Source: Phycisphaerales bacterium (GTDB taxonomy: Bacteria > Planctomycetota > Phycisphaerae > Phycisphaerales > UBA5793). From it: DNA of 64,000 bases. Location: assembly GCA_020852515.1 (NCBI GenBank), contig JADZAS010000015.1:310001-374000 (forward strand). Reading direction: 5' to 3'. Position numbers and translations under genes: made by a program. A model generated the notes under the pieces. The model had not been told where the DNA came from, did no database searches, and was given only the letters and a program-made list of their open reading frames with translations. Below are positions 17,456 to 26,152 of the stretch, piece after piece. Every line of letters starts with the position of its first letter. Position 1 is the first letter of the stretch.

Positions 17456-19326
17456 GGTTCGAAATCATCTCCATCGGGCGAGGGCTGGCTGCTCAACTGC
17501 CGCTTGCGCTCGAGCAGTTTGTTCCATTCTTCCTGCAGGCGCGGATCGGAATACTTGATGGCCGCGCGGGCGAGCAGCGCCTTCTGCACTTCGTCTTCGT
17601 TCATCGCGCCGATCTGCTCATCCGTCAGTGGAGGCGGCGGCCCCTTGGGCGGACTGCTCGAGCCGCTGCCGCCGGCGGTACCGCTGCCGGTCGTGCTGCT
17701 GGCGCCTGTGCTGCTGCGCGCAGCGCCGGGCGAGGCGCCGCTGGAGTTTCCCACGGGCGGGAAAACGAAACCACTGCCGTCCGAACCGCCGCTGTCCTGT
17801 GGCGAGCGATTCCGCGGGGAGCGCGACGGCGGACTGAAGCCTCCGAGGCTGAAACTGCTAAAGTTATATTCGCCCGGGACGACTTCCTCGGGCGGCTGGT
17901 CGTAGAGCACCGTCGCGAGCGGCTCATCGCTGGGTCGCTTGACCTTCGCCGTCGCGTTAGCCACGACGGCCTGCAGTTCGAATTCGATCTTGTTCTCGCC
18001 CCAGGTGAAGTTCGGCGCCTTCACCTCGGCAAAGAGGCTCGACTCGTTGAGCCGGCTGTGAAACTCCAGCACCTGGCTCTGCTCGGTCAGGGGCGCCGAG
18101 CCGCTGACCGTCACCATCGACGAACTGTCGATGTTAATAGAATCGAAGGCGATGTCATACGGCGCCATGCCCGCGATGTCGGCAAGGATCTTGGTCATCG
18201 GCCAGCGATGGCTGCGCAGGGTGCGGAAGAAGTCCGCTTCCGCCTGGCGATCCTTGAACACCTTCTCGACTTCCTGAAGACCGCGCGTTTTGTATTCGAG
18301 GATGGCCAGGCGCGTCCACCCGCCGAGGATCGGCGCCGCCAGGATAACCAGCAGCGCCACAATCGCCACGCGCCTGGCGCGGGCGGGGTCGCTGAGCCAG
18401 TTGAGCGCCGAAACGAGCGGCCCGCGCACCACCTCGGGCGCCTCGGGCAGCAGTTCCGCCATACCGCGCCGCGGCCCCATCGCGGCCAGCGCCGCACCCG
18501 CGCACAGGCCGAATCGATTCCACCACGCGCCGTCGGCGCCGGCGCCCGAGACGGACTTGCCCAGGCGCTGCAGGACCTCGGCTTCGACGACGAGAACCTG
18601 CCGCTGCGCGCGGGCGGCGTTGCTCACGCGCAATTCGAGATCGGCCAGCGCCTCATCCGAAGCGCCGGCGCTCATGGCTGTTTCGACGGCGATGCGGGCC
18701 GCGTCGGTGGACCACTGCGCTTCGCTGAGGCGCGCCGTGCGAACCGCCGTCACCCCCTCCAGGTGCGCCGCGAGTTCCATCGACCGCTGATCGCGATCAA
18801 GCGAGGCAATCGTGCCCTGGTTGATGCCGCTGTGCACGAGCAGTTCCAGCAGGGCCGCCGCCTCGGCGCAGCACGTCACGTTCTCGATGCTCGAGGGCCA
18901 GTCGGCGGCCTGCTCGCCCGGCCAGCCGAACGCGATCGCGATGCGGTTGTCCACCGGCGTGCGCCAGGGCATGAGCGCCACGGCGCGGCGGTGGCCGGGC
19001 AGCATGGCGGGCAACTCGGCCTCAGCCTGCAACTGGGCCGCCTCCGCGGCCGCGGCGTCGTCAAGCGGCGGAATCTCCAGCACCCGGCAAACCACCGAAC
19101 CGCCGGGCAGCACGCGCACGACGCGCTCGGCCGCCCACCGGGTCAGCAGGGCCGCGAGGCGGTCGGCGTCGCGGGCCGGCAGCGTCTGGTGTTCGACGAC
19201 ATGAATGCGCCCGCTGCGCACTTCGGCGAGCAGCGCGCTGATCTGATCGCCCTGGCGGTGCACCGCGGCGACGCGGCGTGGCGCGTCATGGTCGTTGAGT
19301 CGGGTTGAAGTGTTGAGTCTCGTCAT
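17452..19326 (-). CDS. GspL/PilM-PilN-like assembly platform protein
   Basis: A 624-residue protein. The N-terminal half (about 1-300) looks like a degenerate actin-fold PilM/GspL cytoplasmic domain. A transmembrane helix at about 320-340 is followed by a coiled coil and a PilN-like ferredoxin-fold periplasmic region (about 345-460). The C-terminal 160 residues are low complexity (Ser/Gly/Pro-rich linker) and then a short helical segment rich in charged residues. In type II secretion, GspL connects the GspE ATPase to the platform. A fused PilM-PilN arrangement is equivalent. Both ends overlap neighbouring genes by four bases. The low-complexity tail is unusual for GspL. Confidence 0.75.
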   Translation of the reverse strand: MTRLNTSTRLNDHDAPRRVAAVHRQGDQISALLAEVRSGRIHVVEHQTLPARDADRLAALLTRWAAERVVRVLPGGSVVCRVLEIPPLDDAAAAEAAQLQAEAELPAMLPGHRRAVALMPWRTPVDNRIAIAFGWPGEQAADWPSSIENVTCCAEAAALLELLVHSGINQGTIASLDRDQRSMELAAHLEGVTAVRTARLSEAQWSTDAARIAVETAMSAGASDEALADLELRVSNAARAQRQVLVVEAEVLQRLGKSVSGAGADGAWWNRFGLCAGAALAAMGPRRGMAELLPEAPEVVRGPLVSALNWLSDPARARRVAIVALLVILAAPILGGWTRLAILEYKTRGLQEVEKVFKDRQAEADFFRTLRSHRWPMTKILADIAGMAPYDIAFDSINIDSSSMVTVSGSAPLTEQSQVLEFHSRLNESSLFAEVKAPNFTWGENKIEFELQAVVANATAKVKRPSDEPLATVLYDQPPEEVVPGEYNFSSFSLGGFSPPSRSPRNRSPQDSGGSDGSGFVFPPVGNSSGASPGAARSSTGASSTTGSGTAGGSGSSSPPKGPPPPLTDEQIGAMNEDEVQKALLARAAIKYSDPRLQEEWNKLLERKRQLSSQPSPDGDDFEP

Positions 19327-20774
19327 CGTTCGAGGTAATCGATTATCTGAATGGGAAGCGAAGAACGGTCGATCGTAACCACCAGTTCAACCTCAGTCCT
19401 GCCGGGCAGTCCCACGCCCAGGCTCGTGATCGTGTACACGTTGCTCTTCACGTCAATGAGCGGCGCCATCGCCGCGAGCATCTCCCGGCTGATCGTCGGA
19501 AGCTCGAGCAACTCGATAATGTTCGTGATGCCGTCTGACTTGCTGTTGCGCAGCAGATCGATCTGGTCCGCCAGCGCCTCATCGACCTCGGGAAGCAATT
19601 CAAGCACCTCGACGGGTGCTTTGTTGATGTTGATGCGCCCGGGCACAGAGGCGTACGTCGTGCCGATCGTGCTCTGGGCGAGCACGCGGCCGATCTGCTC
19701 GTCGGTCAGATCGCGCGCGCCGAGCGTCTGCTGTTGCTGCTGCTGCTGGTTGCGTTGATTGCGCCGGCCTTGCGTTCCTCCGGTGGTGGCGCCGCCGGTT
19801 TCGCCGTCCCCACTCGCGCCCGCCGGCTGGCCCGAGCGCGTGATGGTGCTCAGGGGCGTGGTGATCAGGCCCGCCAGCGTGTTGCCTTCGGCGCGGGAAT
19901 ACTGGAACAGCGCGTTGGCCTGGGCGATATCCACACCGAGCGCGCGACTGATCTCCGAAACGGCGGAGGTGCTCAGCGAAATCTTGCCCGCCTGCGGCGC
20001 CAGCGGGCCCGGCTCGCGCGAGGCCGCGGTGAGCAGCGCCGACCAGCCCGCATCGAGCCGGCCGTCGCCGTTGTCATCGGGCAGCGAGGCGTCGCCGTCG
20101 TCTTCATTGGGATCAAGCAGGCCGTTGAAGTTCCAGTCTTCTTCGCGAAGCAGCTCAGGCGTCACGCCGTAGACGAGTTCGAGTTCCTGGATCGACTTGA
20201 ACGGCGCGTTGCGCGGGCTGTAGGGCTTGAGGTCGTTGTTGTAATACCCGGCCTCGGCGCCGCCTTCGCGCACGTCGCCATCCGGATCGACCCAGTCGAG
20301 GATCGACGCGACGATCTCGGGTGTGATGTCTTCGAGTTTGTTGAGCGCATCCTCGTCGAGCGTGTTGATGTTCGCCCTGGCGTGGGCGTCGGCCGGGCCG
20401 TCAACGACTCGATCGTCGTACCAGTGCTGAATGTGGTACTCCGCCACGAGCAGTCCGTTGGAGTCGGTGATCTCGCCGTGCGCGAGTTGCTCCATGTCCG
20501 CTTCGAAGTTTGGCAGGTCGATTTCCTGCTCGGTGTCGATGAGCCACTCGAGGTAGGCCATGTACGACTCAACGCCGGCGCGGGCGGCCCACTTGGCGCG
20601 CACGCGGCCGAGCGCTTCGCGGCCGGACATCGCCTGGCGCTGGGCGGAGAGTTGCAGGGGGATGACGATGAGCGAGGCGATGGTGACGACCCACAGCACG
20701 AGCATGAGCGTCGAGCCGCGCCGTCTGCCGCGCATCGCGCGCGCCGCCGGGATGTTGTGGCGCGCTGGGATCAT
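19323..20774 (-). CDS. gspK: Type II secretion minor pseudopilin GspK
   Basis: A 483-residue protein with a class III-type prepilin leader RRRG followed by STLMLVLWVVTIASLIV. As is typical of GspK, the residue at +5 is not Glu. The large globular region contains a helix-hairpin-helix-like T2SSK segment (PGRININKAPVEVLELLP at about 383-400), which is the family hallmark. A Gln-rich insertion lies at about 325-350. GspK caps the pseudopilus tip together with GspI and GspJ. It overlaps gspJ upstream and the gspL-like gene downstream by four bases each. Confidence 0.92.
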   Translation of the reverse strand: MIPARHNIPAARAMRGRRRGSTLMLVLWVVTIASLIVIPLQLSAQRQAMSGREALGRVRAKWAARAGVESYMAYLEWLIDTEQEIDLPNFEADMEQLAHGEITDSNGLLVAEYHIQHWYDDRVVDGPADAHARANINTLDEDALNKLEDITPEIVASILDWVDPDGDVREGGAEAGYYNNDLKPYSPRNAPFKSIQELELVYGVTPELLREEDWNFNGLLDPNEDDGDASLPDDNGDGRLDAGWSALLTAASREPGPLAPQAGKISLSTSAVSEISRALGVDIAQANALFQYSRAEGNTLAGLITTPLSTITRSGQPAGASGDGETGGATTGGTQGRRNQRNQQQQQQQTLGARDLTDEQIGRVLAQSTIGTTYASVPGRININKAPVEVLELLPEVDEALADQIDLLRNSKSDGITNIIELLELPTISREMLAAMAPLIDVKSNVYTITSLGVGLPGRTEVELVVTIDRSSLPIQIIDYLER

Positions 20775-21718
20775 CCGTCTCCTCTCGGCCGGCCGCCGCC
20801 GCTGCGTCCGCCACCGTCGCCGCCGCGCGTGCCGCCGCCCTCTCCTCCGCGATCTCCGCCGCGGTCGCGCGGCCGGCGCCGAGGCCCGCTTCCACCGCCG
20901 CCGAAGTCGCCTCCACCACCGCCGCCTCCGCCAAAGTCGATCGTCGGCGCTCCCGAGCCGTTCTCCGAATCGAAGAACTCGAGATTCTCGATGTCACTCG
21001 ACGGGTCATAGGTCTCATCCACCGCGGGGTCGAAGGGCAGGGGTATCCGGTCGATGGCGACGGTCAGGCGCGACGCGACTTCTGCGCCGGTTGATGGAAT
21101 GACGCCGCGACACGTGACGCGCAGCGCGTGCGGCAGGCCGTCGGTGTCGCTGTCCCACGTGCTCAGCCAGGTCGTGCCGTCGAACGCTTCGAAATCGAGC
21201 GAGCGGATGTTGATACCCATCGGCACCGCGACTCCACCGCCTTCGTAGTTCTCATCGACGATGGGATCGGCGCGGCGCCAGACCACGCCCGTGACGACCG
21301 GGTCAGTCTTGAGACGGTAACTCACTTCGTGAATCGTCGACTCGCGGTAGGTCGGGTCATCATCGTTCGCGGGGCGCACCGGCCGCATCGAGCGGCAGAA
21401 GAGCAGGATCTCATCGTGCTGATCGGCGCCCGAACTGGTCGTGTCTTCGATGCGCACGATCGTGTCGAGCAGCCGGGTGTCGCGGACGATGTTTGCCATG
21501 TCGCGCGCGATCGAGCGCGTGATCGAATTGACCGACTCGACGGCCGCCTGCCTCTGGGAGGATCGGTCGCGCCCGTCGGCCAGGCGGCGGATGGAGATCG
21601 TCGCCGCGCCCGCGAGGATGGAGGCGATCACGCTGGCGACGACAAGTTCGATGAGCGTGAAGCCGCGCCGCGCGGCCGCGCGCCGTGGCGCCCGTGATGT
21701 GCGGTTGATCTGCCTCAT
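20771..21718 (-). CDS. gspJ: Type II secretion minor pseudopilin GspJ
   Basis: A 315-residue pseudopilin with leader ARRG and methylation segment FTLIELVVASVIAS, including Glu at +5. The globular domain (about 60-240) fits GspJ. The C-terminal 75 residues are extremely Gly/Arg/Asp-rich (GGGGGGGGDFGGGG, RRRPRDRGGDRGG) and probably disordered, an extension not found in the E. coli protein. It overlaps gspI and gspK by four bases each. GspJ forms part of the tip complex that starts pseudopilus growth. Confidence 0.88.
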   Translation of the reverse strand: MRQINRTSRAPRRAAARRGFTLIELVVASVIASILAGAATISIRRLADGRDRSSQRQAAVESVNSITRSIARDMANIVRDTRLLDTIVRIEDTTSSGADQHDEILLFCRSMRPVRPANDDDPTYRESTIHEVSYRLKTDPVVTGVVWRRADPIVDENYEGGGVAVPMGINIRSLDFEAFDGTTWLSTWDSDTDGLPHALRVTCRGVIPSTGAEVASRLTVAIDRIPLPFDPAVDETYDPSSDIENLEFFDSENGSGAPTIDFGGGGGGGGDFGGGGSGPRRRPRDRGGDRGGEGGGTRGGDGGGRSGGGRPRGDG

Positions 21719-22158
21719 GGCCGCTCCACGGGCTGAGTGGGTTCGCGTTCGGGATCGGGTTCTTCGCCCAGCCGGCGGGCCATGAGCGTCTGCACTTCAG
21801 CCGTCTGCTCGCCCGCGCCCGTCTGCCACCACACGCGCGCGGTCACGCGAAACGGCTCGTTGGGCGCCGTGTCGTCGATGCTGATGCGGAAGGTGAAGCG
21901 GTCAAGCGGCGGCTCGACCGTCCCGCTCATCTCGCCGGCCTTGAGGTATTCGGCCGGTCCCAGCGCCAGCACGTCGTTGAGCAGTGAATCGAGCACCATC
22001 GCGGCTTCCTCGATCTGCTGCCCGCGCGCCTGCGCATTGAGCGACCGGCTGGCGATGCCCAGCACGGCGACCAGGGCGCCCGAGAGCACCATGCCCGCCA
22101 CGAGCACGTCCATCAGCGCCAGGCCGCGGCGGATCGGATTGGCTTGGCGCCTCACCAT
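21715..22158 (-). CDS. gspI: Type II secretion minor pseudopilin GspI-like protein
   Basis: A 147-residue protein with a short prepilin leader ending in IRRG, followed by LALMDVLVAGMVLSG. The residue at +5 is Asp instead of the nearly invariant Glu, a conservative change that could affect assembly. The globular part fits a small minor pseudopilin, and its place between gspH and gspJ fits GspI. It overlaps gspJ by four bases and gspH by seven. The assignment rests on leader, length and gene order. Confidence 0.8.
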   Translation of the reverse strand: MVRRQANPIRRGLALMDVLVAGMVLSGALVAVLGIASRSLNAQARGQQIEEAAMVLDSLLNDVLALGPAEYLKAGEMSGTVEPPLDRFTFRISIDDTAPNEPFRVTARVWWQTGAGEQTAEVQTLMARRLGEEPDPEREPTQPVERP

Positions 22159-22790
22159 CGCTCGTCTCCGGCGCCTTGCGCGTTGAGGTCTTCGGGCGTG
22201 AGGCGCAGCCGCGTCGCTTCCTCGCTCAGCGTCATCGAGCGCATCTCGCTGGGCAGCAGCGTGACGGTTTCGACCGTGTCGCCGAAGGCGATGTCGAGTT
22301 CTATGTTCGGCCGCATGCGGTTGGGCGCGACTTCGACGCGGAACGAGCCGCGCTCAAGTTGCCCGTCAAACAGCGCCGCTTCAAGGGTGATGTCGCGCTC
22401 GAAGGTGACCGGCGGCGTGAGGTTGTCGCGCTTCCACTGGCCTTCGGCCGGCCGCGTATCAGGGGTCAGTCCCATCGCAATCGTCGACTCGAGGCGCTCG
22501 ACCCACAGCTGGTTGAGACCCGAGTCGTACACGAGCGCCACGGGCGCCTGGCTGGCCACCTGCCGGTGCGCGAGCGTGTCGAGCACGTTCTGCACGCGCT
22601 GCACCATCACCCGGCCGCGGCGCGGCAGTGTGTTGGTCATGCGCACCGTCGTCACACCCGCGAGGACCGAGAGGATCACGATCACGACGATCATCTCGAC
22701 GAGCGTAAAGCCGCCGCGACGCTGCGCGGATGGCTGGTTCGAGATGGTGGCGGTGCGGTTCATGATGCGATCCGTGCGGGTTGAGACCAT
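22152..22790 (-). CDS. gspH: Type II secretion minor pseudopilin GspH
   Basis: A 212-residue pseudopilin with leader RRGG and processed N-terminus FTLVEMIVVIVILSVLA, with Glu at +5. The globular domain follows. The start at 22790 overlaps the gspG stop as TGATG, so re-initiation is likely. A second in-frame ATG at 22763 would shorten the leader. GspH is a minor pseudopilin of the pseudopilus tip region. Confidence 0.87.
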   Translation of the reverse strand: MVSTRTDRIMNRTATISNQPSAQRRGGFTLVEMIVVIVILSVLAGVTTVRMTNTLPRRGRVMVQRVQNVLDTLAHRQVASQAPVALVYDSGLNQLWVERLESTIAMGLTPDTRPAEGQWKRDNLTPPVTFERDITLEAALFDGQLERGSFRVEVAPNRMRPNIELDIAFGDTVETVTLLPSEMRSMTLSEEATRLRLTPEDLNAQGAGDERW

Positions 22791-23227
22791 CAGCCGATGA
22801 TGTCGGCGTTGTCGCCTTCGCCGCCCTCGCGGCCATCGGCGCCGTAACTGACGATGTCGTAATCGACGTGGACGGTTGGAGGAATGACCAGGGCGTAGTC
22901 ATTGCCCCAGGGGTCCTTCAGATCGGCTTCCTTGTTGATGCCCTTCTGCCATGTGTCCGGCGCATCCTTGGGTTTGTCCCACAGCATGGCGCGCAGCGTG
23001 TCGCCGCTGTCGGGTTCGCGCCCGAGGTCGGTATAGACCAGATCGAGCGACGTGCGCAGGCTCGCCATCGACGCCTTGGCCGCGGCGACCTTGGACTGGC
23101 CGATGCGGCCCATCAGGCGCGGCGCGACCACGGCGGCGAGCACGCCGATGATGATGACCACGACGATGGCTTCGATGAGCGTAAAGCCGCGCCGCGGGCG
23201 ACGTTGAGAACGGTTTCTGGTTGGCAT
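22790..23227 (-). CDS. gspG: Type II secretion major pseudopilin
   Basis: A 145-residue major pseudopilin. The leader ends RPRRG and the mature protein begins FTLIEAIVVVIIIGVLAAVVAPRLMG, the classic type IV pilin helix with Glu at +5. The C-terminal region contains DPWGNDYALV and a GADGREGGEGDNADIIG segment that matches the calcium-binding loop of GspG. It forms the pseudopilus that pushes substrates through the secretin. ATG 23227 is chosen because GGAG lies nine bases upstream; a TTG at 23242 is less likely. No prepilin peptidase gene is seen in the window. Confidence 0.96.
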   Translation of the reverse strand: MPTRNRSQRRPRRGFTLIEAIVVVIIIGVLAAVVAPRLMGRIGQSKVAAAKASMASLRTSLDLVYTDLGREPDSGDTLRAMLWDKPKDAPDTWQKGINKEADLKDPWGNDYALVIPPTVHVDYDIVSYGADGREGGEGDNADIIG

Positions 23228-23255
23228 GGTTCGAATCTCCAAATGGGCGGCCGGT

Positions 23256-24524
23256 TCAGCCGATCGCAGCCTGAAGCGAGAGCATGGGAAGAATGACGGA
23301 CAGAATGACGAAGCCGATGATGATCGCCATGAACACGACGATGACCGGCGGCAGCGCCGAGGTGAACATTTTGAGAGAAGCGGTCGTGCGCCGGTCGAAC
23401 GAGTGCGCCGCCTGCGTGAGCATGGTGTCGAGCCGGCCGCTGCGCTCGCCGAGGTCGATGATCTGAATGAGGATCGGCGGGAAGTAGCCGCTCTTTTCCA
23501 TGGGTTCGGCGATCGACTTGCCCGAGCGAATTTTGTCGGCCACTTCGTCGATGACCTGCTCCATCGCCTTGTTGCCCAGCGTGTCGCGCGTGATGACGAT
23601 CGCGTCGATGATCGGAATGCCCGAAGCCATCAGCGTGCCCAGCGTTCGCGTGAAGCGGCCGACCGCCACATCGCGCGTCAGTGCGCCGACGATGGGAATG
23701 CCCAGCAGCATGCGGTCGCGCTCGTAGCGGATGTGCGGCTGGGCCATGGCGGACCTGTACGCCGCGAACGCCAGGCCGATGCCCGCGAGCACGAGCCACC
23801 AGTAGGCGCCCATGAAATCGGCAAAGCCCTTGACGATCACCGTCGGCAGCGGCAGCGTGATGTTCTGCCCTTCGAGGCTCGAAAGCACGCGCGGAATGAT
23901 GAACGTCACGATCACGGCGATGCCCACGGCCAGCACGCAGATGAGAATCGCCGGGTACATCAGCGCCGCCGCGACGGAGCGCTTCGTCTCGAGTTCACGA
24001 TCGAGCAGGTCGGCCAGTTGCATCATGACGACTTCGAGCCGGCCCGACGCTTCGCCGGCGCGGAGCATGCCCACGATCATGTCATCAAAAGGCTTGCCCC
24101 ATTCGAGCGCGGCCTGCGCGAGGCTGCGGCCGGCTTCGATGCGGCTCATGAGGTGTTCGATAACCGCCCTCTGCCGCTCGCTGGACGCCTGCTTTTCCAC
24201 GGCGCGCAGCGCGCTCATGAGCGGCAGGCCCGCTTCCAGGGCCGTGGCAATCTCGCGGATGAAACCCGCCAGTTCGCTGCGGCGCATCGTGCCCTTGACG
24301 CCGCTGGTCGCTCGGCCGATGTCGGCGCTCGCCGCGCCGGGCGCCGAGCGGAACGACGGAGCCGAGCGGCCGGCGGCAATGTGCCCGTTGAGCGGCGCCA
24401 GTTGCGTGGCCGTCTCGCCGCGCTGCCGCAGCGCGCGGATCGCTTCAGCGCGATCGTTCGCGTCGATCGTGCCAGCCATCGACTGGCCAGCGCGGGTCAC
24501 GGATTGGTATTGAAAAGTCGGCAT
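23256..24524 (-). CDS. gspF: Type II secretion inner-membrane platform protein
   Basis: A 422-residue GspF/PilC-family protein. The N-terminal FQYQSVTRAGQ segment is followed by a cytoplasmic helical domain, a membrane helix near 175-195 and a repeat of the domain, with helices near 230 and 390-415. The first domain signature LPLMSALRAVE (about 125-135) matches the T2SSF family. GspF anchors the pseudopilus and interacts with the GspE ATPase. It lies 17 bases after gspE and 28 bases before gspG. Confidence 0.95.
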   Translation of the reverse strand: MPTFQYQSVTRAGQSMAGTIDANDRAEAIRALRQRGETATQLAPLNGHIAAGRSAPSFRSAPGAASADIGRATSGVKGTMRRSELAGFIREIATALEAGLPLMSALRAVEKQASSERQRAVIEHLMSRIEAGRSLAQAALEWGKPFDDMIVGMLRAGEASGRLEVVMMQLADLLDRELETKRSVAAALMYPAILICVLAVGIAVIVTFIIPRVLSSLEGQNITLPLPTVIVKGFADFMGAYWWLVLAGIGLAFAAYRSAMAQPHIRYERDRMLLGIPIVGALTRDVAVGRFTRTLGTLMASGIPIIDAIVITRDTLGNKAMEQVIDEVADKIRSGKSIAEPMEKSGYFPPILIQIIDLGERSGRLDTMLTQAAHSFDRRTTASLKMFTSALPPVIVVFMAIIIGFVILSVILPMLSLQAAIG

Positions 24525-24541
24525 GCGTCAGGTTCCGACGG

Positions 24542-26152
24542 TCAGGACGCCTTCGTCCCACCGGTCATCTGCAGTTCTTCCTCGGCGTCCTGCGTGGCGC
24601 GCAGCACTTCGTCAATCGTGGTTCGACCGGCGGCGGCCTTGATGAGCCCGTCCGTTCTCATGCGCAGGTGCGTATCGTGCGCTTCCTTGAGGATGTCCAG
24701 CGCGCCCAGGCGCTGGCTGATGGCGCGGCGCATCGAACCGTTGATCTCGAGCACCTCGAAGAAACCGATGCGCCCGCGATAGCCCGAACCGTTGCACTTC
24801 TCGCAGCCGGCGCCTTCGTAGCACTTGCCCTCGAACATCGCCATCTCGGCCTGCGACAGGCGGTGGCTGACCGCTTCGGGGATCGGCACGTGCCGCCGGC
24901 AGTGCGGACAGATGCGCCGCCCGAGACGCTGGGCGATCACCCCCTCAAGCACCGACGACACCAGGAACGGCTCCACGCCCATGTCGATCAGGCGCGTCAC
25001 CGCCGACACCGCGTCGTTCGTGTGGATCGTTGAAAACACAAGGTGGCCCGTGAGCGCCGAGCGCACGGCGATCTCCGCCGTCTCGCCGTCGCGGATTTCG
25101 CCGACCATGATGATGTCCGGGTCCTGACGCAGGATGCTGCGCAGCCCGCTGGCGAAGGTCAGCCCGCGCTTGGGATTCACCGGAATCTGGTTCACGCCGT
25201 GCAGTTCGTATTCGACGGGGTCCTCGATCGTGATGATCTTGAGTTCAGGCGAGTAGATCTTCTGCAGTCCGGCGTAGAGCGTCGTCGTCTTGCCGCTGCC
25301 CGTCGGTCCGCTCACCAGCAGCATGCCGTGCGGCACATCCAGCAGGCGGTCCATGACCTTGACGTCCTTCTCGCTCATTCCCAATTCGGTCAGATCGAGC
25401 GGCAGCGTGCCCTTGTCGAGGATGCGCAGCACGACCGACTCACCGTAGAGCGTCGGAACGGTGCTCACGCGCAAGTCAACCTTGCGGCCTTCGAAGCGCA
25501 GCGTGATGTGGCCGTCCTGGGGCACGAATCGCTCGGCGATGTTCATGCCCGCCATGATCTTGATGCGCGAGATGATCGCCGGTTGGAGATGGCGCGGCGG
25601 AGGGGTCTGCTCATTAAGCACGCCGTCGATGCGATACTTGATCTTGAGTTCGGTTTCGAAGGGCTCGATGTGCACGTCCGAAGCGCGGCCCTTGATCGCC
25701 TCGAGGATGATGAGGTTGACCAGGTTGATCAGCGTGGGCTGCTCGGCCATGCGGTGGAGGTCATCCGCCTCGATGGCTTCGATGTTGCGATCGAGGATGT
25801 CCTCGCCGCCGCCGTCGCCGCGCAGGCTCTCGGCCATGCGCGCCGCCGTCGTGCCGTATTGCGCTTCGAACAGCTTCTTAAATGGCGCGGCGCTCATGCC
25901 GCAGCGCACGACCGGCCGCTGGGCGAGCACCGCCACCTCGTCGGCCGCGGCCAGATCGAGCGGATCGAGCATCACCACGACCACCGCGTCACCTTCGAAG
26001 CGCACCGGCACGAGACGATGGTCGATGGCTTGCTCGGCGGGAATGACCGACGCGACGGCCGGATCGACCTGCTCAAGCGGTTCGTCGTACCACTCGATGC
26101 CCAGCCGCGTGCAGCGCTGACGCACTTGGTTTTCGACGGTGGTTTCACTCAT
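24542..26152 (-). CDS. gspE: Type II secretion hexameric ATPase
   Basis: A 536-residue traffic ATPase. The N-terminal T2SSE_N domain (about 1-130) docks on GspL. The catalytic core has Walker A GPTGSGKT (282-289), an Asp box, Walker B-like DIIMVGEIRD (about 346-355) and a His box. A four-Cys zinc motif of the GspE type (CPHC and CEKC) lies near 417-460. It powers pseudopilus extension. The ATG overlaps the stop of the upstream exported protein as ATGA. Cyclic di-GMP-binding MshEN motifs are not evident in this copy, in contrast to the orphan protein at 30225-30698. Confidence 0.97.
   Translation of the reverse strand: MSETTVENQVRQRCTRLGIEWYDEPLEQVDPAVASVIPAEQAIDHRLVPVRFEGDAVVVVMLDPLDLAAADEVAVLAQRPVVRCGMSAAPFKKLFEAQYGTTAARMAESLRGDGGGEDILDRNIEAIEADDLHRMAEQPTLINLVNLIILEAIKGRASDVHIEPFETELKIKYRIDGVLNEQTPPPRHLQPAIISRIKIMAGMNIAERFVPQDGHITLRFEGRKVDLRVSTVPTLYGESVVLRILDKGTLPLDLTELGMSEKDVKVMDRLLDVPHGMLLVSGPTGSGKTTTLYAGLQKIYSPELKIITIEDPVEYELHGVNQIPVNPKRGLTFASGLRSILRQDPDIIMVGEIRDGETAEIAVRSALTGHLVFSTIHTNDAVSAVTRLIDMGVEPFLVSSVLEGVIAQRLGRRICPHCRRHVPIPEAVSHRLSQAEMAMFEGKCYEGAGCEKCNGSGYRGRIGFFEVLEINGSMRRAISQRLGALDILKEAHDTHLRMRTDGLIKAAAGRTTIDEVLRATQDAEEELQMTGGTKAS

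Noticed and set aside
17434-19308. A 624-codon plus-strand frame opposite the GspL-like gene
   Set aside because: It mirrors the minus-strand coding region exactly. The minus strand has transmembrane and coiled-coil structure and operon coupling.
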